Positions 8,343 to 17,087 of a stretch of 64,000 bases of DNA are shown in pieces (within the stretch, counting starts at the first letter, position 1; each line of letters begins with the position of its first letter). The position numbers and the translations under genes are program-made. Origin of the DNA: Bacillota bacterium (GTDB taxonomy: Bacteria > Bacillota > Clostridia > Lachnospirales > Lachnospiraceae); the NCBI GenBank assembly GCA_023421505.1, contig JAEZTJ010000091.1:102589-166588 (forward strand), written 5' to 3'. The notes under the pieces were generated by a model that had not been told where the DNA came from, made no database searches, and saw nothing but the letters and a program-made list of their open reading frames with translations.

Positions 8343-9053
8343 TTATATTTCAAATTTTTTAATTGCTGCCTGTATTTGTGAGGCTACAAGCTCTGCAATC
8401 TCGGTCGATTTAAGGCCTTTATAATCGTCATAATATAAGGGCTTCAGATAATGAATTTGAACAGTTAATTTCTTGATAGAATGCGTATCAAAGGCTTTAT
8501 AGGAGTCAATCAAAGCAACTGGTACGATGGGGCATTTTGCGTTCATAGCACTTTTAAAGCTACCGCCTTTAAATTCTAGCAGATTATTACCGTTCCTTGA
8601 TCTGGTTCCCTCTGCAAAGATAATAAAGTTTTCCCCTTCCTTAACACGCCGGGTCATATTCATAATTACCTGCATTGATTGCTTTATATCTTCACGGTCT
8701 ATAATTTCTGCCTGAAGCATCTGTATAATCTGCTTTAGGAGAAAGGTATCCTTTACTTCCTTCTTCATAACAGTCACAAAAGGTCTCTCGTGTGTCTCAA
8801 GGAATGCCAATGCGTCAAATAATCCCTGATGATTCGGAAACATGATATAGCCGGTTTCCTTGGGGAGGTTTTCCAAACCGTGACAATCAATCTTAACCCG
8901 TCCGCGTCGGTTGGCATGTGGAGTAATCTTATGTAGAAAGGCGTAACGGGTTTGTTTATCATATTTCGTTACATTGCTTAATTGAAATACTTTTATTAAA
9001 TAATATGGTAAATGAAAAAAACTGCGGAGGAACATTAAAATAATTCTTTCCAT
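8343..9053 (-). CDS. plsC: 1-acyl-sn-glycerol-3-phosphate acyltransferase (PlsC family)
   Basis: 236 aa. The acyltransferase motif I is NHQGLFDA (H-x4-D, about residue 75) and motif III is FAEGTRSRNG. VPVALIDS is the motif IV region. An N-terminal hydrophobic segment would attach it to the inner face of the membrane, where the family transfers acyl chains to lysophosphatidate to make phosphatidic acid. AAAGGAG lies six bases ahead of the ATG. It is encoded just downstream of sigA on the same strand with a 71-bp gap. Confidence 0.88.
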   Translation of the reverse strand: MERIILMFLRSFFHLPYYLIKVFQLSNVTKYDKQTRYAFLHKITPHANRRGRVKIDCHGLENLPKETGYIMFPNHQGLFDALAFLETHERPFVTVMKKEVKDTFLLKQIIQMLQAEIIDREDIKQSMQVIMNMTRRVKEGENFIIFAEGTRSRNGNNLLEFKGGSFKSAMNAKCPIVPVALIDSYKAFDTHSIKKLTVQIHYLKPLYYDDYKGLKSTEIAELVASQIQAAIKKFEI

Positions 9054-9124
9054 AGGGAGCTCCTTTAATCCGGATTTTCTATGCTCGTATAGAGATGCTA
9101 ATAGAATATTTGAGGAAGGCTATT

Positions 9125-10249
9125 CTAGATAAGCTCATATCCCTTTAGCATTTTCGCGCGGCTGGGATGTCTTAGCTTTCTTAAAGCCTTTGCCTCAATT
9201 TGTCTAATTCGTTCTCTGGTTACGTTAAACTCCTTGCCAACCTCTTCAAGTGTCCGGCTGCGACCATCCTTAAGGCCAAAACGCAGCACGAGTACCCTTT
9301 GCTCCCGGTCGGTTAAGGTATCTAAAAGTCTTGTTATCTGATCCTTCAAGATGGAATAAGAAGCAGCATCCTCCGGCCCCATAACTGATTCATCTCGTAT
9401 AAAATCTCCGAGGTGGCTGTCATCCTCTTCACCGATAGGAGTATCTAAAGAGATAGGATCAGCAGATACTTTTAAGATTTCTCGCACTTTATCAAGGGGT
9501 ATATTCATTGCATCGGCAAGCTCCTGCTCGCTTGGTTCCCTTCCAAGTTCCTGTAGCAGATTTCTTGATACGCGGTAGGTTTTATTAATTACTTCAGACA
9601 TATGTACCGGAATTCGAATTGTGCGGGATTGATCTGCAATTGATCTTGTTATAGCCTGACGAATCCACCAGGTAGCATAAGTACTGAATTTGTAGCCTTT
9701 TGTATAATCGAATTTTTCCACTGCTTTAATCAGACCAAGATTACCCTCCTGAATTAAATCGAGAAAGGATAGGCCTCTTCCGACATATCGCTTGGCGATA
9801 CTTACGACAAGCCTTAAATTTGATTCGGCAAGCATCTGTTTAGCAGTCTCATCACCGTCAATAATCTTCTTCGCAAGCTCTACTTCGTCTGACATGGTTA
9901 GAAGAGGATAATTACCGATTTCCTTAAGATATAGATGAACGGGATCATCAGATGTTGAATAGGAGGATTGAGTAAGTGCTTCGATCTCAGACTGCGCATC
10001 CTCAACGTCATCTTCAAGCTCAAGTAAGATCTCCTCGCTTGGTTCTTCTTCCTCACCCGTATTTAAAACAACGATATTATAGGCTTCCAATCTTTCATAG
10101 ATCTTATCAATCAGACTGTTATCCAAGTTTAGTTCACTGATGAGAGTATTCACTTTCTCTGCCTCTATGATACCCTTTTGTTTGTTGGCATAAGCGATTA
10201 GTTCCCGAAACTTGTCCTCTAATACATCGTGGCTGGATTGATCGTTCAT
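9125..10249 (-). CDS. sigA: Primary RNA polymerase sigma factor SigA (RpoD)
   Basis: 374 aa, the normal length for Gram-positive SigA. An acidic N-terminal region (1.1 and linker, to about 100) is followed by region 1.2 (DPVHLYLKEIG), region 2 (SNLRLVVSIAKRYVGRG, FSTYATWWIRQAI), region 3 (IRIPVHMSEVINK) and region 4 (RTLEEVGKEFNVTRERIRQ). It directs RNA polymerase to the TTGACA/TATAAT promoters seen across this window. GGAGG lies 7 bases before the ATG. In many Firmicutes dnaG precedes sigA; here no dnaG is adjacent. Confidence 0.96.
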   Translation of the reverse strand: MNDQSSHDVLEDKFRELIAYANKQKGIIEAEKVNTLISELNLDNSLIDKIYERLEAYNIVVLNTGEEEEPSEEILLELEDDVEDAQSEIEALTQSSYSTSDDPVHLYLKEIGNYPLLTMSDEVELAKKIIDGDETAKQMLAESNLRLVVSIAKRYVGRGLSFLDLIQEGNLGLIKAVEKFDYTKGYKFSTYATWWIRQAITRSIADQSRTIRIPVHMSEVINKTYRVSRNLLQELGREPSEQELADAMNIPLDKVREILKVSADPISLDTPIGEEDDSHLGDFIRDESVMGPEDAASYSILKDQITRLLDTLTDREQRVLVLRFGLKDGRSRTLEEVGKEFNVTRERIRQIEAKALRKLRHPSRAKMLKGYELI

Positions 10250-10499
10250 TCGTTTTCCTCCATCTTGGGATTAAAAATTGCACTAACCAATATTATATCA
10301 TATTAAGGTAAATATGAAAACATGAAAAATAAAACATAAAATTCTGAACTTACTTAACTAGAGCAATTTACTGGAATAGTGCAGTAAAGAATAAGTACTT
10401 TACTGTAAATATATGCTATGATAATATAATAATGGAAGATATTTATTCTAGTTTAATAATTATACATAATATAGTTATTCATTACAGGAGGTGAAATTC

Positions 10500-10529
10500 A
10501 TGAAGCATTGCTTTGATACTGGCCAGTAA
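10500..10529 (+). CDS. Nine-codon leader ORF before an MFS pump
   Basis: A perfect AGGAGGTG (10486-10493) lies eight bases before an ATG that opens a short frame, MKHCFDTGQ, stopped by TAA. The ORF ends 70 bases before the MFS start. Short translated leaders of this kind often control resistance pumps and methylases by ribosome stalling or attenuation in Firmicutes. That role is inferred; no terminator is obvious between leader and pump. Confidence 0.45.
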   Translation: MKHCFDTGQ

Positions 10530-10599
10530 TCCCAATCCATACGAGGTCCGCCATAAAAGAATAATTTGTAACATATCATAAATTTTTATGGAGGATAGA

Positions 10600-11799
10600 A
10601 TGAATATTAGAAAATACTATTTATATAAGCTGTTTTATGATCTTATGCCAATTTACCCGATTTATCTTCTGTTATTTCAGAGTAAAAATATGTCGGTGAA
10701 TCAAATTTCTATGCTGCTTGTAATATGGTCTGCTACTGCAGTTATACTTGAGCTCCCGACTGGCCTTCTGGCTGATCATTGGAACAGAAGAAACTTACTC
10801 GTAGTAGGAGGAATATTGAAGGCAGTTGGTTATTGTTGCTGGATTATTTCGAATGGTTTTATATTTTATGCACTGGGATTTGTCTTATGGGGAATCGGTG
10901 GTGCTTTAAGCTCAGGTTCTGAAGAAGCCTTATTATATGATTCGTTAAAGGCCGTGGGAAAGGAAGATCGATTCGATCAGATACTGGGGAAAGGCCGTTT
11001 TCTTGCTGGTGTCAGTAATATTTTAGCGGCTCTTACAGGTGGTTTTATAGGAGAAAAGTTTGGATATCAAACAGCACTTCTGGCTTCGGTAATTATTGCA
11101 TTCATTGCAGCAGGAATTATAGCTACCTGTAAAGAAGTAAATTTTTACAAAGACAACTTAGTCAATCAAGAGGAGAAAGCAGATAAGAAAACCTTAGCAA
11201 ACTCGTTGTTCTTTCTGTTTAAAAATCGCGAAATTCTTCTGCTTTCCATCTTATCACTGTTTGTAATAACTACGGCAGGGGTACTGGATGAATACGATCA
11301 GTTGATTGCAAAGGAATATGGACTGACGCTGAAGCTGATTGGACTATGGACGGCGATGCGATTTATTCTGATTTCACTTGGTGGTTATTTTGCAAGAGGA
11401 ATAAGAATAGGGGCAGAGAAGCTTCTAAGGACGACGAACAGGATTTATACGATCAGCTTTCTGTGTATTATTGCAGCAGTATTTTTGATTCTGTCAGGTC
11501 TAGTAAAGCAGATAGGGATTATGGGCTTATACGGATTATATTATCTAATCATGTCAGCAGGCGATGTATTGCAAGAGGATTATGTGCAGCAAAAAATCGA
11601 CCTGGAAGGAAGAGCCACCATACATTCGCTGATTGCGTTATCTCAGAATCTTTACGGAATGCTCTGCTTTATTCTCGTTGGTTTTGTTGCCACAAAAGCC
11701 GGTTTACTGACAGGGCTCATAGGCATTGGTATTTATATTATAACGTGGTGTATACTCATAGCAATATCGTATAAGTATTATAAGAAAATTATAAACTAA
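10600..11799 (+). CDS. MFS transporter
   Basis: 399 aa with about 12 hydrophobic segments. The family loop motif appears as GLLADHWNRRN after the second segment. It resembles small-molecule efflux proteins of Firmicutes, but the substrate cannot be told from sequence. ATG 10588 is in frame, but TGGAGG sits inside it and points to the start at 10600. The last codons and the stop lie in the tail of a dispersed repeat copy. A short leader ORF upstream suggests induction by a translation inhibitor, which is inference. Confidence 0.8.
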   Translation: MNIRKYYLYKLFYDLMPIYPIYLLLFQSKNMSVNQISMLLVIWSATAVILELPTGLLADHWNRRNLLVVGGILKAVGYCCWIISNGFIFYALGFVLWGIGGALSSGSEEALLYDSLKAVGKEDRFDQILGKGRFLAGVSNILAALTGGFIGEKFGYQTALLASVIIAFIAAGIIATCKEVNFYKDNLVNQEEKADKKTLANSLFFLFKNREILLLSILSLFVITTAGVLDEYDQLIAKEYGLTLKLIGLWTAMRFILISLGGYFARGIRIGAEKLLRTTNRIYTISFLCIIAAVFLILSGLVKQIGIMGLYGLYYLIMSAGDVLQEDYVQQKIDLEGRATIHSLIALSQNLYGMLCFILVGFVATKAGLLTGLIGIGIYIITWCILIAISYKYYKKIIN

Positions 11800-11826
11800 C
11801 TCAAAGAGCTGGCATGTTATGTAGTA
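11797..11826 (+). repeat. Partial copy of the composite repeat tail
   Basis: The segment ACTCAAAGAGCTGGCATG with flanks matches the tail of the repeat units at 1691-1909 (TTCAAAGGGTAGACATG). Only the 3' part of the element is recognisable, and it begins at the stop codon of the MFS gene. Confidence 0.5.
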
Positions 11827-11888
11827 GGGCAATCTGAAAGTATGAAATAATACTATATTAACATAAATATCGTGTATGTAATATTAAA

Positions 11889-11932
11889 TAGGAAGCGAAA
11901 CTGCCTGTAATGATCGGTAGTTCGCTTCCTAT
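11889..11932. terminator. Bidirectional terminator between MFS gene and trpB2
   Basis: AGGAAGCGAA and TTCGCTTCCT are perfect arms, with further pairing of CTGCC/GGTAG, and A/T-rich flanks on both sides. It separates convergent genes. Confidence 0.75.
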
Positions 11933-11964
11933 ATTATATTGATCTTTTTAATCTTTAGGTCATA

Positions 11965-13332
11965 TTATACGCGAGGCAGTTCGTCAAAACCCTTTTGAAG
12001 GTCTTCATCTGATGGAATATAGTCGTTCATAGTTCCATTCAAATAAGAGCTATATGCAGTCATATCAAAATATCCAGTTCCGGTAAGACCAAAGAGAATT
12101 GTCTTAGCTTCTCCGGTCTCTTTACATTTCAGTGCCTCATCAATTGTTGTACGGATTGCATGTGCTGATTCTGGTGCCGGTAGGATGGTTTCTTGTTTTG
12201 CAAAGAATACGGCAGCTTCAAAGACCTTCGTCTGTTCAACTGCAGTTGCTTCCATATATCCATCATGATAGAGCTTTGATAATATAGGTGACATTCCGTG
12301 ATATCTTAAGCCGCCTGCATGGTTTGCAGAAGGCATAAAGCTGCTTCCTAAAGTATACATCTTTGCAAGAGGGGTAACTCTTCCTGTATCACAGAAATCA
12401 TAAGCGTATTTACCTCGTGTAAAGGACGGACAGGAGGCAGGCTCAACGGCTACTATTCTGGGGTTGGCTTTCCCTGTTAATTTATCCTGCATAAAGGGAG
12501 CAATCAGACCACCTAAATTGGAACCGCCGCCGGCACAGCCAATTACGATATCCGGGTATTCCTCTAACATTTCCATAGCTATTTTAGATTCTAAGCCGAT
12601 AATTGACTGATGTAGTAATACCTGATTAAGTACTGATCCAAGTACGTAACGATAACCGGGATTTGAGACTGCCTTTTCAATTGCTTCAGAAATAGCGCAG
12701 CCAAGACTTCCTCCTGTATTGGGGTTCATCTCTAATATCATTTTTCCTACCTGTGTGGTAGTACTTGGGCTGGGAATAATTTCAGCATCAAAGGTTTGCA
12801 TTACGGATTTGCGGAAAGGTTTTTGCTCATAAGAAACCTTAACCATAAATACAGTAAGCGGAAGCTTATAATAGGAACAAGCCTCTGACAGAGCCGTACC
12901 CCACTGACCAGCACCGGTTTCGGTGGTAAGTCCCTTTAGCCCCTGCTCCTTTGCATAATAGGCCTGAGCGATAGCAGAGTTTAATTTATGGCTTCCGGAG
13001 GTATTATTGCCTTCAAACTTATAATAAATTTTAGCGGGTGTGCCCAGTGCCTTCTCTAAATTATAAGCACGGATTAACGGGGAAGGACGATACATCTTAT
13101 AGAAATCCTGAATTTCCTCCGGTATATCGATATATCTCGTGGTGTTGTCCATTTCCTGCTGTGCAAGCTTCTCACAAAAGATTGGATAAAGCTCTTCCAC
13201 AGTCGCAGGCTTTAATGTCCCCGGATTCAAGATGGGGTCGGGGAGCTCCTTCATATCTGCTCTTAAATTGTACCATTGCTTTGGCATCTGATCCTCTGTC
13301 AGATATAATCTGTGTGGTATTTTTTTTGGCAT
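11965..13332 (-). CDS. trpB: Tryptophan synthase beta chain, TrpB2 type
   Basis: 455 aa, longer than the roughly 400 aa of TrpB1, with the TrpB2 N-terminal extension (YNLRADMKELPDP). The PLP lysine lies in SGSHKLNSA and the phosphate-binding loop is CAGGGSNLGG. It condenses indole and serine to tryptophan. No trpA or other trp gene is adjacent, so free indole is the likely substrate, as proposed for orphan TrpB2. A Trp-specific T-box lies 300 bases upstream on the same strand, with a palindromic repeat inserted in between. AAAGGAG precedes the ATG. Confidence 0.93.
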   Translation of the reverse strand: MPKKIPHRLYLTEDQMPKQWYNLRADMKELPDPILNPGTLKPATVEELYPIFCEKLAQQEMDNTTRYIDIPEEIQDFYKMYRPSPLIRAYNLEKALGTPAKIYYKFEGNNTSGSHKLNSAIAQAYYAKEQGLKGLTTETGAGQWGTALSEACSYYKLPLTVFMVKVSYEQKPFRKSVMQTFDAEIIPSPSTTTQVGKMILEMNPNTGGSLGCAISEAIEKAVSNPGYRYVLGSVLNQVLLHQSIIGLESKIAMEMLEEYPDIVIGCAGGGSNLGGLIAPFMQDKLTGKANPRIVAVEPASCPSFTRGKYAYDFCDTGRVTPLAKMYTLGSSFMPSANHAGGLRYHGMSPILSKLYHDGYMEATAVEQTKVFEAAVFFAKQETILPAPESAHAIRTTIDEALKCKETGEAKTILFGLTGTGYFDMTAYSSYLNGTMNDYIPSDEDLQKGFDELPRV

Positions 13333-13361
13333 AATTAATCTCCTTTCAAGGTAAAAATTTT

Positions 13362-13512
13362 TAGGTAATTGCGAAACTATATAGTTTTATTAGCAGTATA
13401 CACAGCACGCACTATTCCTTCGCTCCAACGCTCCTATGAGCTTAACTTCCGCTTCGGAATAGTGTGTACTGCGCATACTATACTTACAATGGATAAGTTT
13501 CGCAATTACCTA
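13362..13512. repeat. MITE-like palindromic element, full-length copy
   Basis: About 150 bp with near-perfect ends TAGGTAATTGCGAAACT and its inverse. The two arms are similar over about 60 bases, and the centre carries TTCGCTCCAACGCTCC and ACTTCCGCTTCGGAAT. It has no coding capacity and may be flanked by a TA target duplication. It lies between the T-box terminator and the trpB2 start, so it is transcribed within the trpB2 leader. Confidence 0.8.
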
Positions 13513-13633
13513 TATAAAATTTTCATATTGCAAAACTGTACTATTATGTAATTGCATACACAGTTGAATAATTAATAGGTAGGTAATGCAAGAGTTACCA
13601 GAGTAAATGTGCCTATGTAATTAGTTTCACTTG

Positions 13634-13935
13634 CATAAAAAAAGCTCTTGTCTCAGTAATTATACTGGGACAAAAGCTTGTATGTGCTTCTGCGGTACCA
13701 CCCGGCTTGGTGCAATGCACCCTCTTATTCCATATACTTACATATATGCTCCATTGTTAACGGATGGAGATTCCGTCAGGCATTACTTGACAGCTTGCTG
13801 TCTTTCTTCCTACCCTCGTAAGCCCATTCAATATTGCGTTATTACTGCTTCCCACCAACTGCAGCTCTCTGATAATAACAGACTTTATTTACTCTTCTTA
13901 CTCAACGGTTTCATTTACTATAATATTTACATTTT
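13634..13935 (-). promoter_or_regulatory. T-box leader of trpB2, tryptophan specifier
   Basis: On the minus strand the leader has AGTTGGTGGGA, the specifier context GAATGGGCTT (TGG at 13826-13824), the T-box sequence GGGTGGTACCGCA (13704-13692) and a terminator with arms CTTTTGTCCCAG / CTGAGACAAGAG followed by T7 (about 13680-13634). Specifier and stem-I strings match those of the leader at 2015, so both should respond to uncharged tRNA-Trp. Confidence 0.9.
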
Positions 13936-13937
13936 AT

Positions 13938-13966
13938 AGTATAAACACCCAAGTATAGAATGTCAA
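13938..13966 (-). promoter_or_regulatory. SigA-type promoter of the trpB2 leader
   Basis: On the minus strand TTGACA (13966-13961) and TATACT (13943-13938) are separated by 17 bases. The start would lie at the head of the T-box leader. Confidence 0.8.
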
Positions 13967-13992
13967 TCGACATTTTGAACTAATCTTTTTTG

Positions 13993-15213
13993 TTATTTTT
14001 TACGAAGTCGGAAGCTTTTTAAAGAAATTAATAATGTAAGGGATAACAAGATAAGACTACCTCCGCAGGCAAACATAATGGACCATATTTCACTGTAATC
14101 AAGTAAGATACCGAATAAGCCGTAAGCAATCGGTGAGGATACATTCCCTGCAAGAGTAGCTATGCCAAATACCCTTCCCGTCATATGCTCAGGGGTTTGA
14201 TACTGGAGAAGCGACTGCCAGAAGATTGAGGCAATGGAAATCGTGCTTCCAATGAGCAGAAATATTAGTAAATAAGGCATAATAGATAAAAAAGCTGTAA
14301 ATTGCAGTACACCTATTGCTGTAAAGCAAATCCCAATAAACATAATCATGAAGATTAGGTATAATTCTTTCATTGCTTTAATTTTCTTTTTACTTATAAG
14401 CAATGCTCCGACTAAAAAACCGACTCCAAGCATGGTTTCGATATAACCTAAATTCTTTACCCCAACGCCATGAAGTTTATTTGCTAAAAAGGGGAAGACA
14501 ACCACTAAACTTCCCAAAAAGAAATGTGCAGCAGCAATGATCGTTATTATACGTAGTATCCCTTTCTTTCCCTTTAAAAATGCTATGCCTTCCTTCATAT
14601 CCTGAAAGATAGTTTGCTTCGTATCGGATATTCCAGGCACTTTATAACGTACCATTTTTTCAAAGAAAGCGGATATTAGGTAGGAAAGACCATTGAGCAG
14701 AAAAACAGTGGAGACACCGAATAAGCTTACGGTTGCAGCACCTAGCACAGGCCCCAGTATAGAACAAACACCACTGATCATTTGATTAAGAGAATTAGCC
14801 TTTGGTAACGCTTCTCTGTCTACAAGCTGAGGGATGATTGCCTGGGCAGCAGGGTCGAAGAAGGAGGTTATGAAGGAGAGAATTCCGCCTATTACAAACA
14901 CCTGCCATACCTTAAGTAATTCCATATACGATAAAATAAAGATAACAAAGATCAGCAGACCTCTTAGGATATCAGTGATAATCATTATATTCTTCCGATT
15001 TTGTCTGTCGACCACAGCACCTGCATAGAAGCCGAAGAACAGACCCGGCAAAACTGAGGTTAATAAAAAGAAGCCCATTATACCCGGCGAATTAGTATTT
15101 TGTAAAATCCACCAGGATAATGCAATTGCATAGAAATCATCACCTATTTGTGAAATGATTTTACCAATCCAAAGACATGTGAAATTTCGATTAATAAATA
15201 AAGTTTTTGACAT
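13993..15213 (-). CDS. MFS transporter, macrolide-efflux-like (MFS_3)
   Basis: About 406 aa with 10-12 hydrophobic segments. The N-terminus (FINRNFTCLWIGKIISQIGDDFYAIAL) and the motif AGAVVDRQNRKNIM resemble the MefA/EntS-like branch of MFS exporters. The substrate is unknown. GAGAGG places the start at ATG 15213 (MSKTL) rather than the further upstream in-frame codons. A MerR-family gene lies upstream on the same strand and probably regulates it. A short palindromic repeat copy lies in the gap. Confidence 0.82.
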   Translation of the reverse strand: MSKTLFINRNFTCLWIGKIISQIGDDFYAIALSWWILQNTNSPGIMGFFLLTSVLPGLFFGFYAGAVVDRQNRKNIMIITDILRGLLIFVIFILSYMELLKVWQVFVIGGILSFITSFFDPAAQAIIPQLVDREALPKANSLNQMISGVCSILGPVLGAATVSLFGVSTVFLLNGLSYLISAFFEKMVRYKVPGISDTKQTIFQDMKEGIAFLKGKKGILRIITIIAAAHFFLGSLVVVFPFLANKLHGVGVKNLGYIETMLGVGFLVGALLISKKKIKAMKELYLIFMIMFIGICFTAIGVLQFTAFLSIMPYLLIFLLIGSTISIASIFWQSLLQYQTPEHMTGRVFGIATLAGNVSSPIAYGLFGILLDYSEIWSIMFACGGSLILLSLTLLISLKSFRLRKK

Positions 15214-15242
15214 ATACGACATCCTCTCAAGTATGTTTGTCT

Positions 15243-15292
15243 TAGGTAATTGCAAAACGATAAATTAAAGCAAAACGTTCAACAATTACCTT
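15243..15292. repeat. MITE-like palindromic element, minimal copy
   Basis: A 50-bp segment bounded by TAGGTAATTGCAAAACG and its near inverse CGTTCAACAATTACCTTA. It keeps the ends of the family and has lost the centre. It lies in the 5' region of the MFS gene. Confidence 0.6.
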
Positions 15293-15397
15293 ACATCTTG
15301 ACTCTAAACTATAAAGTTATAGTCATGTCAACACCTTATTTTATTTCTCAACATGTCATACTTTTAAGAATGCATTATATTTATGCTGTACTAATTG

Positions 15398-15928
15398 TCA
15401 GCGTTTATTATACTTTCTGGATTTTTCTCTAATAGTGTAAATACTGTCCTGATCAAGTCCTAAAAACTCCAGAAAAGCCTGATGTTCTTCCGGAGAACGT
15501 CTTTCAAACTCAGCGTGCAGTTGGCTTAGCTTACTGGACTCGATACCTGACGACACTAATAGTGAAGCAAAAGCAGAATCATCCATCATCGCGAACTTTT
15601 CCTGTTCACAGCTGCTTCCTAACATTTGAAGCATAATTTTTTGCTGAATGCGGAGCAGGTATATTTGATTGTTCACTTCTTTCAAGCGTTTCTTAAATAT
15701 GTCTTCATACCTTACCTTTGAATCAAGCAATTCCTTAATCTCCTCTAAGGAGACGCCTGCTTCCCGATAGGTGTGAATTTGAATAAGCCGTTCCTTATCC
15801 TCCTCCGAATACAATCTATAATTGGAAGAAGTTCTTTCCGAGGGCTTTAAAAGACCGATGGAATCATAATATAAGAGAGTACTTCTGGATAAATGGAATG
15901 CATTACTTAGATCGCTGATACGGTACAT
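15398..15928 (-). CDS. MerR-family transcriptional regulator
   Basis: 176 aa. The N-terminal winged helix-turn-helix has the family pattern (MYRISDLSNAFHLSRSTLLYY, then NYRLYSEEDKERL), followed by a dimerisation coiled coil to about residue 120. The C-terminal effector part (about 120-176) is short and ends in a basic stretch, without a known ligand domain. It probably binds a promoter with a long spacer and controls the MFS gene downstream. A perfect AGGAGG lies 5 bases before the ATG. Confidence 0.88.
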   Translation of the reverse strand: MYRISDLSNAFHLSRSTLLYYDSIGLLKPSERTSSNYRLYSEEDKERLIQIHTYREAGVSLEEIKELLDSKVRYEDIFKKRLKEVNNQIYLLRIQQKIMLQMLGSSCEQEKFAMMDDSAFASLLVSSGIESSKLSQLHAEFERRSPEEHQAFLEFLGLDQDSIYTIREKSRKYNKR

Positions 15929-16008
15929 ATAACCTCCTAGTATAAATGGGATGATGGTGTATATTTTATAAGATATAAGCTCATATTGCTTCAGCTTATT
16001 TGATATGC

Positions 16009-16149
16009 TTAACAGACTGTTTTTTTATCAACAATGACATCCCATTTCTCAAGGGAAGAATGAATATCATTAATGGTATATCCACGCTTATTTTCAGATA
16101 GCAATAGTAATATAAATATCTGCCTTTCGGTCTGCGCCATATCCTTCAT
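16009..16149 (-). pseudogene. Truncated HTH (WYL-type regulator N-terminus), 46 aa
   Basis: An AGGAGG lies 5-6 bases before an ATG that opens a 46-aa frame starting MKDMAQTERQIFILLLL and containing GYTINDIHSSLEKW, ending in DKKTVC. This looks like the first helix-turn-helix of WYL/DeoR-like regulators, in which the recognition helix continues as RDI. Here a TAA interrupts the frame and no continuation is visible in the following 80 bases. The gene is probably a remnant. A genuine micro-protein cannot be ruled out because the RBS is intact. Confidence 0.5.
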
Positions 16150-16483
16150 GGGAACCTCCTGATGAATCCGTTTCTTCTAATTAATAATAGTACAAATAAT
16201 GGTACAAACTGATATTATTGTAATCCGGTGACATCTTAAGGACGATATAACTTTTGATAGCTTCTGTCGTATTGAATATTATTTTGCTGTTAATTATTTA
16301 TTTTACTATATTACAATAGATTAATCAATATGATGTAAATAAGGTAAGCTCCCTTGCTGTCAGGCAAAGGATATAAATAAATCTAAAGCATGGACCAAGA
16401 AAGTAGCTAAGTGAAGTAGCGGTGATAGAATCCTGTGAAAAGAAAGAAGCGAAGGAGTAAAGGAGTAACTATCAAAAAAATCC

Positions 16484-16513
16484 TTGACAATTTAAACTCA
16501 AAAAAGTATAATC
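16484..16513 (+). promoter_or_regulatory. SigA-type promoter of the rpsL-rpsG-fusA-tuf genes
   Basis: TTGACA (16484-16489) and a perfect TATAAT (16508-16513) with an 18-base spacer. The rest of the 16150-16660 stretch holds no other gene that I can support. Confidence 0.8.
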
Positions 16514-16516
16514 ATC

Positions 16517-16538
16517 TAGCGTGCAGATTTCTGCATGC
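16517..16538 (+). promoter_or_regulatory. 5'-terminal hairpin of the rpsL transcript
   Basis: AGCGTGCAGA and TCTGCATGCT form a stem of about ten pairs (one G-T) with almost no loop, beginning within a few bases of the predicted transcription start. A weak T run follows. It may protect the mRNA 5' end or act as an attenuator; neither can be decided here. Confidence 0.5.
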
Positions 16539-16664
16539 TATGTATTTTTTATGCGCTTTTTGTTGATGCTTATATAGTATTAAAAAAAGCCTTCCAAAAC
16601 CACAGAATTCATTGCAGAATTTTAAGATTCTGCCCATTAGAAAATTTCAGGAGGTGAAAAATTA

Positions 16665-17087
16665 ATGCCCACATTTAACCAATTAGTAAGAAAAGGAAGA
16701 AAGACAGTAGAGTACAAATCAACTTCTCCTGCTTTACAGAAAGGATTTAACTCCTTAAATAAGAAACAGACAGATATTTCTGCTCCTCAGAAGAGAGGTG
16801 TTTGTACAGCAGTTAGAACAGCAACTCCTAAGAAGCCTAATTCAGCGCTTCGTAAGATTGCCAGAGTACGTCTGTCCAACGGAATTGAAGTAACAAGCTA
16901 TATCCCAGGTGAAGGTCATAATCTTCAGGAGCATAGTGTTGTACTGATCAGAGGTGGTAGAGTAAAGGATTTACCTGGTACTCGTTATCACATCATCAGA
17001 GGTACACTTGATACTGCAGGCGTTGCTAAGAGAAAACAGGCACGTTCTAAGTACGGTGCTAAGAGACCGAAGGAAGCTAAGAAATAA
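16665..17087 (+). CDS. rpsL: 30S ribosomal protein S12
   Basis: 140 aa, full length. It starts MPTFNQLVRKGRK and has the decoding-site loops TPKKPNSALRK and GRVKDLPGTRYH. The lysine of PKKPNS, the residue usually changed in streptomycin resistance, is present, so the protein looks wild type. S12 sits at the decoding centre of the small subunit. It is first in the str-type order rpsL-rpsG-fusA-tuf. The RBS is a perfect CAGGAGGTG. Confidence 0.98.
   Translation: MPTFNQLVRKGRKTVEYKSTSPALQKGFNSLNKKQTDISAPQKRGVCTAVRTATPKKPNSALRKIARVRLSNGIEVTSYIPGEGHNLQEHSVVLIRGGRVKDLPGTRYHIIRGTLDTAGVAKRKQARSKYGAKRPKEAKK

Noticed and set aside
13631..13939. Open frame on the plus strand opposite the T-box
   Set aside because: It is the reverse of the structured trpB2 leader and lacks an RBS.
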